DNA of 57,896 bases from Streptomyces oceani (GTDB taxonomy: Bacteria; Actinomycetota; Actinomycetes; Streptomycetales; Streptomycetaceae), in the NCBI RefSeq assembly GCF_001751245.1, contig NZ_LJGU01000131.1, positions 1 through 57,896 on the forward strand, written 5' to 3'. The notes beneath the pieces are model-generated. The model saw nothing but the letters and a program-made list of their open reading frames with translations. It did no database searches and was not told the origin of the DNA. A program made the position numbers and the translations under genes. Below, one piece after another: positions 29,092 through 37,855 of this stretch. Numbering within the stretch: the stretch's first letter is position 1; the number at the start of each line of letters is the position of its first letter.

Positions 29092-30993
29092 GTGGATACG
29101 ACCCTTCATGACCCGCTTGTCGGGCAGCTGCTCGACGGGCGCTACCGCGTGGACGCCCGTATCGCCGTCGGCGGGATGGCCACGGTGTACCGCGCGCTGG
29201 ACACCCGGCTGGACCGGGTGCTCGCGCTGAAGGTGATGCATTCCGCCCTGGTCACGGACGAGGTCTTCGTCGAGCGCTTCATCCGCGAGGCCAAGTCCGT
29301 GGCACGGCTCGACCATCCGAACGTCGTCTCCGTCTACGACCAGGGTTCCGACGGCACCTACGTCTTCCTGGCCATGGAGTACGTCGAGGGCTGCACCCTG
29401 CGGGACGTACTCCGGGAGCGCGGGGCCCTGCAACCACGCGTCGCTCTGGACGTCCTGGAGCCGATCCTCGCCGCGCTGGGCGCCGCGCACCGGGCGGGGC
29501 TGGTGCACCGGGACATGAAGCCGGAGAACGTCCTGATCGGCGAGGACGGCCGCGTCAAGGTGGCGGACTTCGGGCTGGTGCGGCCGGTGGACGGGCACAC
29601 CTCCACCACCACGGACTCCGTGCTCGGCACCGTCTCGTATCTCGCCCCCGAACAGATCGAGCACGGCACGGCCGACCCGCGGACGGACCTGTACGCCTGT
29701 GGGGTGTTGCTGTACGAGATGCTGACCGGCGACAAGCCGCGCACCGGCGGCACTCCGGCGCAGGTGCTCTACCAACACCTCCACCAGGACATGCCGGCGC
29801 CGTCCGCGGTGGTGCCGGGGCTGGCCGAGCAGCTGGACCGGCTGGTCGCGCGGGCCGCCGCGCGAGACCCGGCGGACCGTCCGGAGGACGCCGCCGCGCT
29901 GTTGTCGGAGACGCGTACGCTCCGGTCCCTGCTCACCGACGCGCAGTTGGACGCGGCGCCACCGCAGGCCAGGGAGGATCCGCAGCGTGGAGCGGAACAC
30001 CGCACCAGTGTCCTCCCTCGGACCGGCTCCGCCGCTCCGGTCGAGCACACCTCCCGGTTGACCGTACCGCCCGATGACGGGACGCCGGAGCGCCCGCGCT
30101 CGACCGGGCGCTACCGACGCGGGCCCCGGTGGTCGGTGCTCGTCGCGCTCGGGGCGGTGCTCGTGGTGCTGCTCGGCGTCGGCGTCTGGTACATCAACTC
30201 CGGCCAGTTCACCAGGACACCGGCCGTGCTCGACATGACCGAGCGCGAGGCCCGTACGACGCTGACGGACGCCGGTCTGGACGTACGGGTGGAGCGCGGG
30301 CACAGCGTCACCGTGGAGCGCGGCCGGGTCATCGAGAGCGACCCAGGGCCGGGCGACCGGGTCCGCGGCAACGCGACCGTGACCGTCGTCGTCTCCAAGG
30401 GACCGGACGTCGTCAAGGTACCGGACCTCTCCGGTACCCCGCTGTCCAACGCCAAGGCCCGGCTCCGGTCGGACGGCCTGAAAGCCGGCCTGGTCAAGCG
30501 TGAGTTCGACGCGGAGACCAAGCAGGGCTCGGTGATCCGTACCAAGCCGGACGCGGGGGCGCGGAAGCGCCCGGGTTCGGCGATCGCGCTCACCGTCTCC
30601 AAGGGCCGAGAGATCAACGTCCCGGACGTGGTCGGCGAGGACCGGGGCGAGGCGCGGGAAGCGCTGGAGGACGCCGGGCTGAAGGTGCGCGTCGCGAGGA
30701 AGAAGGTGTTCTCGGAAGAGGACGAGGGCAGCGTCGCCAAGCAGTCGCCGGGCGAGGGCTCCACCGTCGCTAAGGGCGACACGGTGACGCTGACGGTCTC
30801 CAAGGGTCAGGACATGGTGCCGGTGCCGGACGTCGACGGGCAGAGCACCGAGGAGGCCGAGCGGACGCTGGAGGACGCGGGTTTCACGGTGGAGGTCAAC
30901 AAGCTGTTCTTCGGCGAGGAGGTCTTCAACCAGGCTCCGGAGGCCGGCGAGGAGGCGGCGCGTGGCTCCGAGGTGACCATCTGGGTGCGCTGA
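29092..30993 (+). CDS. Transmembrane Ser/Thr protein kinase with four PASTA repeats
   Basis: The product is 633 residues, a PknB/PknL-type Hanks kinase. The cytoplasmic kinase domain spans about 18-285: the Gly loop IAVGGMATVYRA, Lys47 in LALKVM, HRDMKPEN with catalytic Asp141, DFG at 159-161, and an activation loop with HTSTTTDSVLGT that offers several phosphorylatable Thr/Ser. A linker and one membrane helix (about 345-365) lead to four extracellular PASTA repeats (375-633), which bind muropeptides or lipid II in related kinases. The position between metF/Rv2175c-like and DAHP synthase genes parallels mycobacterial pknL. A role in sensing cell wall state is the natural inference. Confidence 0.96.
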   Translation: MDTTLHDPLVGQLLDGRYRVDARIAVGGMATVYRALDTRLDRVLALKVMHSALVTDEVFVERFIREAKSVARLDHPNVVSVYDQGSDGTYVFLAMEYVEGCTLRDVLRERGALQPRVALDVLEPILAALGAAHRAGLVHRDMKPENVLIGEDGRVKVADFGLVRPVDGHTSTTTDSVLGTVSYLAPEQIEHGTADPRTDLYACGVLLYEMLTGDKPRTGGTPAQVLYQHLHQDMPAPSAVVPGLAEQLDRLVARAAARDPADRPEDAAALLSETRTLRSLLTDAQLDAAPPQAREDPQRGAEHRTSVLPRTGSAAPVEHTSRLTVPPDDGTPERPRSTGRYRRGPRWSVLVALGAVLVVLLGVGVWYINSGQFTRTPAVLDMTEREARTTLTDAGLDVRVERGHSVTVERGRVIESDPGPGDRVRGNATVTVVVSKGPDVVKVPDLSGTPLSNAKARLRSDGLKAGLVKREFDAETKQGSVIRTKPDAGARKRPGSAIALTVSKGREINVPDVVGEDRGEAREALEDAGLKVRVARKKVFSEEDEGSVAKQSPGEGSTVAKGDTVTLTVSKGQDMVPVPDVDGQSTEEAERTLEDAGFTVEVNKLFFGEEVFNQAPEAGEEAARGSEVTIWVR

Positions 30994-31337
30994 CCCGCGC
31001 GTACGGCCGTCGACAGCGCGCGGCGACAGTCAGCAACCCCGCAGCCAGCAGCGCGAGAGCACGTCGTAAGGCGCCGGCGGCCACGGAACGGGTGGCTGCC
31101 GGCCCCGGTGCGTGGGCCGCTTCCGCCTGACCGTCGACAGAACTCCGCGAGCGCGCGGAGTGCGCGGTTGATGACTCGAAGTGACCTCGGGGCGGGTTCA
31201 CTGTGAGCCCGCGCATAGGACGCATGTCACGTACGACCAGGATTAGTGCCCGGATGACCGGCGTACGGCGGCCAGGTCCAGGCGGACGCGTGTCCGATCT
31301 GTGGCGCTATAACGAACCTCGGTAGTACATCACACTT
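30994..31337. other. Intergenic region after the PASTA kinase with two hairpins
   Basis: This is 344 bases without a recognisable gene. Two structures are visible: an 8-base-arm hairpin (ACTCCGCG/CGCGGAGT, 31142-31161) and a 10-base-arm hairpin with one mismatch (31192-31212). Both could end kinase transcription. Base composition drops in GC toward the right end, next to the transglycosylase promoter. Confidence 0.5.
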
Positions 31338-31366
31338 TTGTCAGAGGATTTCCTGGGCTTTAAGAA
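31338..31366 (+). promoter_or_regulatory. Probable promoter of the transglycosylase gene
   Basis: TTGTCA, 17 bases, then TAAGAA resembles the housekeeping-sigma consensus. Transcription would start near 31373, giving a leader of about 75 bases. It argues against a start codon upstream of 31373. Confidence 0.5.
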
Positions 31367-31448
31367 TTGCCCTCGTCGCATGGCGCCGTGCCTCGAACGC
31401 CGCCCCTTTCGGACTCGCGACGCAGCCAATCGAAAGGCCACGTTCCCC

Positions 31449-32192
31449 ATGCCCAGCATGCCCAGCTTTCTCGACCACACCCGCTTCTCGAAGACCACGA
31501 AGTACTCGACCGCCGGCCTGGTGGCGGGTGCCGCGGCACTGTCCCTCTTCGTGCCGGGCTCCGCCGACAGTGGCGACAGCAGCCAGGCGACCGGCGCCAA
31601 GGCCTCCGCGATGCCGGTCGCCTTCACCGGCGAGGTCAAGCACAAGGACGTACCGGAGGACAGCCTGGCCAAGCAGGCGGCTCCGGTGGAGGCGCAGGTG
31701 AAGGCGGAGGCGGCGCAGCAGAAGAAGGACGCCGAGCGGGAAGCCGGCCAGGAGGACGCGGTGACGGCGGACGCGGCCGGCGAGGCCGCCAAGGAACGCT
31801 CCGAGGAACAGTCCGCGAGCCGCTCCGGAGGACACGCCCTGAGCACCCACAAGGCGGCCGACGAGAACTACTCGAACAACCTGCACGGCTGGATATCCGA
31901 GGCCAAGGACATCATGGAGGCCGAGGGCATACCCGGCTCGTACGAGGGCATCCACCGCAACATCATGCGGGAGTCCAGCGGCGACCCGAACGTGGTCAAC
32001 GATTGGGACATCAACGCCAAGAACGGCGTCCCCTCCAAGGGCCTGCTCCAGGTGATCAAGCCGACTTTCGAGGCGTACCACGTCGAGGGCACCTCGAAGA
32101 GCCTCACCGACCCGGTCGCCAACATCGTCGCCGCCTGCAACTACGCGGCCGACCGTTACGGCTCGATGGACAACGTCGACTCGGCCTACTGA
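31449..32192 (+). CDS. Secreted lytic transglycosylase (SLT-domain) protein
   Basis: The product is 247 residues. An N-terminal basic region and hydrophobic stretch (about 20-40, AGLVAGAAALSLFVPG) act as signal peptide or anchor. They are followed by an Ala/Glu/Lys-rich, probably coiled or disordered stalk (60-140), and a C-terminal transglycosylase domain (about 165-247). The catalytic Glu is in IMRESSGDPNVVNDWD, and GLLQVIKPTFEAYH and NIVAACNYAADRYGS are the typical SLT motifs. I chose the ATG at 31449 because it follows the probable promoter and gives a sensible signal; only a weak GAAAGG precedes it. Streptomyces proteins of this type remodel peptidoglycan. Confidence 0.88.
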   Translation: MPSMPSFLDHTRFSKTTKYSTAGLVAGAAALSLFVPGSADSGDSSQATGAKASAMPVAFTGEVKHKDVPEDSLAKQAAPVEAQVKAEAAQQKKDAEREAGQEDAVTADAAGEAAKERSEEQSASRSGGHALSTHKAADENYSNNLHGWISEAKDIMEAEGIPGSYEGIHRNIMRESSGDPNVVNDWDINAKNGVPSKGLLQVIKPTFEAYHVEGTSKSLTDPVANIVAACNYAADRYGSMDNVDSAY

Positions 32193-32245
32193 CGCCGGGG
32201 TCGCCCGCCGTGACCCGCGCGCCCTCGCGGAGACGACGGTCGAGT

Positions 32246-32263
32246 CGGCCCGGCGCCGGGCCG
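32246..32263. terminator. Short GC palindrome between convergent genes
   Basis: A perfect 18-base palindrome (CGGCCCGGC/GCCGGGCCG) lies 54 bases after the transglycosylase stop and 29 bases after that of the convergent oxidoreductase. It could act as a bidirectional terminator, though with few loop bases. Confidence 0.35.
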
Positions 32264-32291
32264 GTCGCCCCTGGCGCGCCGGCCGTGCCGC

Positions 32292-32924
32292 TCAGAACTC
32301 CGGCCCCTCGCCCGGCTCCTCCTGATAGGAGAAGCGCTGTTCCCGCCAGGGGTCACCGATGTTGTGGTAGCCGCGTTCCTCCCAGAAACCCCTCCGGTCA
32401 GCCGTCATGTACTCCACGCCACGGACCCATTTGGGCCCCTTCCAGGCGTAGAGATGCGGCACGATCAGCCGTACGGGGAAGCCGTGTTCGGCCGTCAGCG
32501 GCTCCCCACCGCGGTGGGTCGCGAAGAGCGCCGAGTCCACGGCGAAGTCGGAGAGCCGTACATTCGAGCTGAACCCGTATTCCGCCCAGATCATGACGTG
32601 AGTGGTCTCCGGTGCGGGCGGGGCGAGTTCCATGATCGTACGGGTCGTCACCCCGCCCCATTCCACGCCAAGCATGCTGAACTTGGTCACACAGTGCAGA
32701 TCGGCCAGCACGGTGTCATAGGGCAGCGCCGAAAACTCCTCGTGCGACCAACAGTGTTTCTCACCGTCCACCGTCGCGCCGAAGACGCGAAATTCCCATC
32801 GATCCGGTCGGAATTTCGGCACCGGACCGTAGTGCGTGACTGGCCAGCCGCGTTGCAGCCGCTGTCCCGGTGGTAGCTGCGTACGCCCAGATCTGCGACT
32901 TTCCGGCTGCCCCATGCCGTCCAT
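32292..32924 (-). CDS. Molybdopterin-dependent oxidoreductase (YuiH / sulfite-oxidase fold)
   Basis: The product is 210 residues with the sulfite oxidase molybdopterin fold and no heme or dimerisation domain. The molybdenum ligand is Cys78 in ADLHCVTKFS. GVEWGGVTTRTIMEL and the substrate-loop GFPVRLIVPHLYAWKGPKWVRGVEYM are conserved in the family. There is no twin-arginine signal, so it should be cytoplasmic. The substrate is not known. Two starts are possible: ATG at 32924 and ATG at 32915; neither has a clear ribosome-binding site. Confidence 0.88.
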   Translation of the reverse strand: MDGMGQPESRRSGRTQLPPGQRLQRGWPVTHYGPVPKFRPDRWEFRVFGATVDGEKHCWSHEEFSALPYDTVLADLHCVTKFSMLGVEWGGVTTRTIMELAPPAPETTHVMIWAEYGFSSNVRLSDFAVDSALFATHRGGEPLTAEHGFPVRLIVPHLYAWKGPKWVRGVEYMTADRRGFWEERGYHNIGDPWREQRFSYQEEPGEGPEF

Positions 32925-33363
32925 GGTGACAGAACACGCTCCGTGCCCCGGACGACCCCGGGCCGATGATTACGTTTCGGCATCCGTCGCTCCGCTCGCG
33001 CGGTCGTACGAACGCCCGCCGGCGCCGTTCGTACCTCTCTCCACAAGATCATTCCGCGCTCCGGCCCACAGCCTGGACCACGAACTCAGGATTGACTTCC
33101 CGAATACCCCATACCGCACAACGTTCCGTCGAATGTCGAGCCTTTCCCCGTTCCGTTTATACCCGCCACAAATTCGACGCGATATCCCTTCGGGAGGGAA
33201 TTTCGAGTGCCCGCCGGATGATACGCCGCCATCCGCGCGCAATCAGAGCGGAACCGCGGGAGCGGCCGCTCCGGGCGCTCTCCGCCCTGCTGCGTTCCCG
33301 CCTCGGAGTGGGTCGGACCATCATCCGGGACCGCCGGGCAGTGCGGTGGCGCACGCATACGGT
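32925..33363. other. Long intergenic region upstream of bacterioferritin
   Basis: This is 439 bases, lower in GC than the flanks, between two divergent genes. I see no convincing gene on either strand: the open frames present have no ribosome-binding site and no codon pattern. Local features include an AATTCGACG/CGAG-like imperfect repeat around 33172-33210. It should hold the oxidoreductase promoter. Remains of a decayed gene cannot be excluded. Confidence 0.4.
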
Positions 33364-33396
33364 CAGGCTTACCGAATCCACGTTTCGGTAAGCCTG
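33364..33396. promoter_or_regulatory. Paired iron-box-like operator upstream of bfr
   Basis: A perfect inverted repeat has 13-base arms (CAGGCTTACCGAA and TTCGGTAAGCCTG) and a 7-base spacer. Each arm with its flank matches the 19-base DtxR/IdeR/DmdR iron box (TTAGGTTAGGCTMACCTAA): 14 of 19 on the plus strand from 33358, 13 of 19 on the minus strand. The pair ends just upstream of the probable bfr -35, the position used for activation. Confidence 0.6.
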
Positions 33397-33403
33397 CGCT
33401 TAC

Positions 33404-33432
33404 TGGACCGACTCGGCACGCGGGTGTAAAGA
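33404..33432 (+). promoter_or_regulatory. Probable bfr promoter
   Basis: TGGACC, 17 bases, then TAAAGA. Transcription would start near 33439, about 38 bases before the ATG. The imperfect -35 fits a promoter that needs an activator bound at the adjacent paired iron box. Confidence 0.45.
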
Positions 33433-33476
33433 TGCTGGGCGTCCGCCGAATAAACAACCGGAAGGAGTCCGCTGCC

Positions 33477-33956
33477 ATGCAGGGCGACTCAGAGGTTATC
33501 GAATTCCTCAACGAGCAGTTGACCGCCGAGTTGACCGCCATCAACCAGTACTTCCTGCACGCGAAGATGCAGGAGAACTTCGGCTGGACCAAGCTCGCGA
33601 AGTACACCCGCTCCGAGTCGTTCGACGAGATGCGGCACGCGGAGAAGCTCACCGACCGCATCCTCTTCCTCGAGGGACTGCCCAACTACCAGCGGCTGTT
33701 CCACGTGCGGGTCGGCCAGACCGTCACGGAGATGTTCCAGGCCGACCGGCAGATCGAGGTGGAGGCCATCGACCGGCTACGCCGCGGGGTGGACGTGATG
33801 CGCACGAAGGGCGACATCACGTCGGCCAACATCTTCGAGGACATCCTGGCCGACGAGGAGCACCACATCGACTACCTCGACACCCAGTTGGAACTCATCG
33901 AGAAGCTGGGCGAGGCGCTCTACATCACGCAGCTGATCGAGCAGCCCGACTCCTGA
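33477..33956 (+). CDS. bfr: Bacterioferritin
   Basis: Bfr forms a 24-subunit shell that oxidises and stores iron. The product is 159 residues, normal length. The ferroxidase ligands are visible (Glu18, Glu51, His54, Glu94, Glu127, His130 as in the family) as is the heme ligand Met52 in FDEMRHAE. MQGDSEVIEFLNEQLTAEL is a typical start. GGAAGGAG lies 8 bases before the ATG at 33477, so upstream in-frame codons are not used. The partner ferredoxin gene bfd is convergent, 74 bases away. Confidence 0.97.
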   Translation: MQGDSEVIEFLNEQLTAELTAINQYFLHAKMQENFGWTKLAKYTRSESFDEMRHAEKLTDRILFLEGLPNYQRLFHVRVGQTVTEMFQADRQIEVEAIDRLRRGVDVMRTKGDITSANIFEDILADEEHHIDYLDTQLELIEKLGEALYITQLIEQPDS

Positions 33957-34030
33957 CCGGAGTGTGGCCGTTGGGCGGAGTGCCGCCGCCCGCGCACGCG
34001 CACCGAAGCGACCCTCCGACCGCGAACCCC

Positions 34031-34297
34031 TCAGGCGGCGGTCGCGGCGCTCGCGGTGGACAGCGCCGCCGCGGCGACGCCCTCGACGGAGGGCTCGAGT
34101 ACGGGCTCGCTGCTCTCGAGGGCCGTACGGCGAGGGCAGCCGCCCCGGCCGAGGATTCCCTGGATGCGCCGCACGCACGAGCCGCAGTCGGTGCCCGCCT
34201 TGCTGGCCGAGGCCACCTGACGGGGCGTGCACGCGCCCTCTGCCGCGTGTTCCCGCACCTGCTCCTCGGTGATTCCGAAGCACGAGCACACGAACAC
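34031..34297 (-). CDS. bfd: Bacterioferritin-associated ferredoxin
   Basis: Bfd is a small [2Fe-2S] protein that reduces the Bfr heme to release stored iron. The product is 88 residues. The four cluster cysteines are visible as CSC near residues 4-6 and the CGSC pair in AGTDCGSCVRRI near residues 38-41; a further CTPRQVA segment fits the family. The 25-residue Ala/Ser/Glu-rich C-terminus is an extension without motif. I chose the GTG at 34297 because GGAGG lies 8 bases before it. An iron-box-like site sits about 57 bases upstream. Confidence 0.93.
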   Translation of the reverse strand: MFVCSCFGITEEQVREHAAEGACTPRQVASASKAGTDCGSCVRRIQGILGRGGCPRRTALESSEPVLEPSVEGVAAAALSTASAATAA

Positions 34298-34353
34298 GCG
34301 GATCACCTCCGTCAGGGAGCGGACAGTCAAGTACCGGACCGTACGCCCGATAG

Positions 34354-34372
34354 TGAGGCAACCCTAACCTTA
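34354..34372. promoter_or_regulatory. Iron-box-like operator upstream of bfd
   Basis: The minus strand reads TAAGGTTAGGGTTGCCTCA, 14 of 19 to the DtxR/IdeR/DmdR consensus, with the left half almost perfect. It lies where the bfd promoter must be, so it should repress bfd when iron is plentiful. It is a single site, in contrast to the paired site at bfr. Confidence 0.65.
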
Positions 34373-34484
34373 GTTTTCCGGCACCGTCCACCCTCCGGCG
34401 GACGCGACCCACGTCACGTTCGCCGCGCGCCCGGCGCGCACGTCCGTACGTACGCGCCGGGCGGCCCGGGGCCCGGGGTTCCGT

Positions 34485-35891
34485 TCACTGGTCGCGGTAC
34501 ATCTCCGCCAGCAGGAATGCCAGGTCCAGCGACTGGCTCCGGTTGAGCCGGGGGTCGCAGGCGGTCTCGTACCGCTGGTGCAGGTCATCCACGAAGATCT
34601 CGTCGCCGCCACCCACGCACTCGGTCACGTCGTCCCCGGTCAGCTCCATGTGAATGCCACCGGGGTGGGTCCCCAGGCCCTTGTGCACCTCGAAGAAGCC
34701 CTTGACCTCGTCCAGTACGTCGTCGAAGCGCCGCGTCTTGTGCCCACTGGCCGCCTCGAAGGTGTTGCCGTGCATCGGGTCACACACCCAGGCGACCTGC
34801 GCGCCGGACGCGGTGACCTTCTCCACCAGCGTGGGCAGCCGATCGCGGATACGGTCGGCTCCCATCCGGGTGATGAAGGTCAGCCGGCCCGGCTGCCGGT
34901 CCGGGTCCAGTCGGTCGATGAGGGTCAGCGCGTCCTCCGGGGTGGTGTCCGGTCCCAGCTTCACCCCGACCGGGTTGTGCACCCGGGAGGCGAACTCGAT
35001 GTGCGCGCCGTCGAGTTGCCGGGTGCGTTCGCCGATCCACAGCATGTGTCCGGACACGTCGTACAGCTGGCCGCTGCGGGAGTCGACCCGGGTCAGCGCG
35101 CTCTCGTAGTCCAGCAGCAGCGCCTCGTGCGAGGAGTAGAACTCGACGGTCTTCAGCTCTTCGGGGTCCGTGCCGCAGGCGTGCATGAACTTCATCGCCT
35201 GGTCGATCTCCCGGGCCAACGCCTCGTAGCGCTGCCCGGACGGAGAGCTCCGGACGAAGTCCTGGTTCCAGGCGTGCACTTGCCGCAGGTCGGCGTAGCC
35301 TCCGGTGGTGAAGGCCCGTACGAGGTTCAGAGTGGACGCCGAAGCGTGGTACATCCGCTTCAACCGCTCCGGGTCCGGCCGTCGGGACTCGGCGGTGAAC
35401 TCGAAGCCGTTGACCGAGTCGCCCCGGTACACCGGCAGCGTGACGCCGTCCCGGGTCTCGGTCGGCTTCGACCGGGGCTTGCTGTACTGCCCCGCGATCC
35501 GGCCGACCTTGACGACCGGTACGGAGCCCGCGTACGTCAGCACCGCGCCCATCTGTAGCAGGGTCTTCAGCTTGTTCCGGATGTCCTCGGCGGAGACGGC
35601 GTCGAACGCCTCCGCGCAGTCGCCGCCCTGCAACAGGAAGGCCTCCCCCCGGGCCACCGCGCCCAGCCGGCTCCGCAACTGGTCGCACTCCCCCGCGAAC
35701 ACCAGCGGCGGATAGGACTCCAGCTCACTGGTCGCCGCGCGCAACTGCTGCTCGTCCGGCCACTCGGGCTGCTGCGCGGCCGGCAGGTCGCGCCAGCTCG
35801 CACGGGCGTCGGTGGCCGGCCGGTCAGCCTGCTGGGTCCGACCGGTCCGGTCTTGACGGGAGTCTTCGGGCACATTGGCGTTCGAGGTCAC
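34485..35891 (-). CDS. Class II 3-deoxy-7-phosphoheptulonate (DAHP) synthase
   Basis: This enzyme condenses phosphoenolpyruvate and erythrose 4-phosphate, the first step of the shikimate pathway. The product is 468 residues, the plant-like class II (AroG of M. tuberculosis) form. LLQGGDCAEAFD near residue 85, VKVGRIAGQYSKPRS near 125, SHEALLLDYESALTR near 240, WIGERTRQLDGAHIEF near 280 and WVCDPMHGNT near 365 carry the metal and substrate residues. It starts with GTG 6 bases after a TAACCT box, so is probably leaderless. Chorismate from this pathway also feeds the anthranilate synthase at 49226. Confidence 0.97.
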   Translation of the reverse strand: MTSNANVPEDSRQDRTGRTQQADRPATDARASWRDLPAAQQPEWPDEQQLRAATSELESYPPLVFAGECDQLRSRLGAVARGEAFLLQGGDCAEAFDAVSAEDIRNKLKTLLQMGAVLTYAGSVPVVKVGRIAGQYSKPRSKPTETRDGVTLPVYRGDSVNGFEFTAESRRPDPERLKRMYHASASTLNLVRAFTTGGYADLRQVHAWNQDFVRSSPSGQRYEALAREIDQAMKFMHACGTDPEELKTVEFYSSHEALLLDYESALTRVDSRSGQLYDVSGHMLWIGERTRQLDGAHIEFASRVHNPVGVKLGPDTTPEDALTLIDRLDPDRQPGRLTFITRMGADRIRDRLPTLVEKVTASGAQVAWVCDPMHGNTFEAASGHKTRRFDDVLDEVKGFFEVHKGLGTHPGGIHMELTGDDVTECVGGGDEIFVDDLHQRYETACDPRLNRSQSLDLAFLLAEMYRDQ

Positions 35892-35897
35892 ACGCCC

Positions 35898-35903
35898 AGG
35901 TTA
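35898..35903 (-). promoter_or_regulatory. -10 box of a probable leaderless DAHP synthase promoter
   Basis: The minus strand reads TAACCT, 6 bases, then the GTG at 35891. There is no Shine-Dalgarno site. I see no Trp or other leader peptide upstream of this gene. Confidence 0.5.
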
Positions 35904-36028
35904 CGTGCTCGGGGAGGGGCGCTTCGGACGGGACCGAGGTGTGAGACGGGGCACGGCAGCACACGAGACGGCGCGTGCGCGGGCCGTCGTACGAGAGGGC
36001 GCGCGGGGCGGGCGCTGGCGCGCGCGGC

Positions 36029-37855
36029 TCAGTCGCCGTAGAGGGCGTCGATGTCCGCGGCGAAGTCCTTCGCGACCACGCCGCGCTTCAGCTTCAGCGA
36101 GGGAGTGACGTGGCCGGACTCCTCGCTGAACTGGGTCGGCAGCACGCGGAACTTGCGCACCGACTCGGCTTTCGACACGGCCTCGTTGGCGTGGTTCACC
36201 GCGAGTTGCAGCTCAGCCAGCAGCTCGGGGTCGGCCAGCAGCTCGGCGTGTGCCAGGCCGCTCCTGCCCCGCTCCGTGGCCCAGCGCGGCAGGAACTCCT
36301 CGTCCAGGGTCAGCAGCGCGCCGACGAACGGCCGCCCGTCGCCGACCACCATGCACTCGGAGATCAGGGCGTGGGCCCGCATCCGGTCCTCGAGCGCGGC
36401 CGGGGCGACGTTCTTCCCACCGGCGGTGACCAGGATCTCCTTCTTGCGCCCGGTGATCGTGAGATAGCCGTCCGCGTCCATCGTGCCGATGTCCCCGGTG
36501 TGGAACCAGCCGTCGGCGAGCGCCTCCGCGGTCGCCTGCTCGTTTCGCCAGTAGCCGGTGAACAGGTGCTCGCCGTGCAGCAGCACCTCGCCGTCGTCGG
36601 CGATCCGGACCACGGAGCCGGGCAGCGGCTGCCCCACCGTGCCGATCTTCTGCCGCTCCACCGGGTTGAAGGCGGTGGCGGCGCAGGTCTCGGTCAGGCC
36701 GTAGCCCTCCAGCACGGTGAAGCCGATCCCACGGTAGAAGTGGCCGAGCCGTTCGCCCAGCACGGCACCGCCCGAGATCGCGTGGGTGGCCCGACCGCCC
36801 AGCACGGAGCGCAGCTTCCGGAACACCATCCGGTCGAGGACCCGATGCCGCAGGCGCAGCAGCGCTCCCGGCCCCGACGGCGTGTCCAGGGCTCGGCTGT
36901 AGGCGACGGCGGTGTCCGCGGCCCGGTCGAAGATCCCTGCCCTTCCGCTCTCCCGCGCCTGGGCACGCGCGGAGTTGTAGACCTTCTCGAAGACTCTGGG
37001 CACTCCCAGCACCAGGGTCGGCCGGAAAGCGGCCAGTTCCTCGGTGAGCGCCTTGATGTCCGATACGTGTCCGAGCTTGATCGGCGCCATCACCGCGGCC
37101 ACCTGCACGAGGCGCCCCAGGACGTGCGCCAGCGGCAGGAAGAGAAGCACGGAGGACTCACCCGTACGGAAGACCGGGCTCAGTCGCTCGACGACGTTTC
37201 CGCACTCGGCGAAGAAGCTGCGGTGGGTGAGGACACACCCCTTGGGCCGGCCGGTGGTGCCGGAGGTGTAGATGAGGGTGGCCGGGGAGTCGGCGTTCGC
37301 CGCGGAGCTCCGCTCCTCCACGGTCGCGGCCGGGATCTCGGCCCCGGCGGCGGTCAGCGCCGCCAGAGCCGTCGGCTCCTCCGTCGTCTCGGCGTCGGCG
37401 GCCGGTGCCTCGATCTGCCAGACGTGCGCGAGGTCGGGCAGCCGTTCCCGTACGGACTCCAGGTCCGCGCGGTGGGCGTCCGTCTCGACGACGGCGGCCA
37501 CCGCCTGCGAGTCGCTCAGAATCCAGGTGAGCTGCTCCGGGGAACTCGTCTCGTACACCGGCACGGTCACCGCGCCGGCGCTCCAGATCGCGAAGTCCAG
37601 CAGCGTCCACTCGTACCGGGTGCGGGACATCAGCGCGACCCGGTCGCCCGTGCCTACGCCGGCCGCGATCAGCCCGGCCGCGGCGGCGCGCACCTCGGCC
37701 AGGAAGGCCGCGGCCGTGACGTCCTCCCAGGCGCCGTCCCGCTTGCGGGCCAGCAACGGCACGTCCGGGTACTGCGCGGCGTTCCGGCGGATCAGGTCCG
37801 TCAGATTGCCGTCCGCTGGTACCTCGTACAGAGCCGGCAGACTGAACTCGCGCAC
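36029..37855 (-). CDS. Long-chain fatty acid:CoA ligase (FadD15-like AMP-forming ligase)
   Basis: This enzyme activates long-chain fatty acids through an acyl-adenylate to acyl-CoA. The product is 608 residues. The P-loop-like TLIYTSGTTGRPKGCVLTH near residue 185, the GYGLTETCA motif near 390, and TGDIGTMDADGYLTITGRKKEILVTAGGKN near 450-480 are the adenylate-forming family signatures. The length and HSISGGAVLGERL region match the bacterial FadD15/FACL group. GAGGAGGAG precedes the GTG start. A small palindrome lies about 100 bases upstream. In M. tuberculosis fadD15 sits in the same neighbourhood. Confidence 0.94.
   Translation of the reverse strand: MREFSLPALYEVPADGNLTDLIRRNAAQYPDVPLLARKRDGAWEDVTAAAFLAEVRAAAAGLIAAGVGTGDRVALMSRTRYEWTLLDFAIWSAGAVTVPVYETSSPEQLTWILSDSQAVAAVVETDAHRADLESVRERLPDLAHVWQIEAPAADAETTEEPTALAALTAAGAEIPAATVEERSSAANADSPATLIYTSGTTGRPKGCVLTHRSFFAECGNVVERLSPVFRTGESSVLLFLPLAHVLGRLVQVAAVMAPIKLGHVSDIKALTEELAAFRPTLVLGVPRVFEKVYNSARAQARESGRAGIFDRAADTAVAYSRALDTPSGPGALLRLRHRVLDRMVFRKLRSVLGGRATHAISGGAVLGERLGHFYRGIGFTVLEGYGLTETCAATAFNPVERQKIGTVGQPLPGSVVRIADDGEVLLHGEHLFTGYWRNEQATAEALADGWFHTGDIGTMDADGYLTITGRKKEILVTAGGKNVAPAALEDRMRAHALISECMVVGDGRPFVGALLTLDEEFLPRWATERGRSGLAHAELLADPELLAELQLAVNHANEAVSKAESVRKFRVLPTQFSEESGHVTPSLKLKRGVVAKDFAADIDALYGD

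Noticed and set aside
30994..31448. c-di-AMP riboswitch upstream of the transglycosylase gene
   Set aside because: Such elements precede some wall-lytic genes in Streptomyces, but I could not find the conserved core blocks here.
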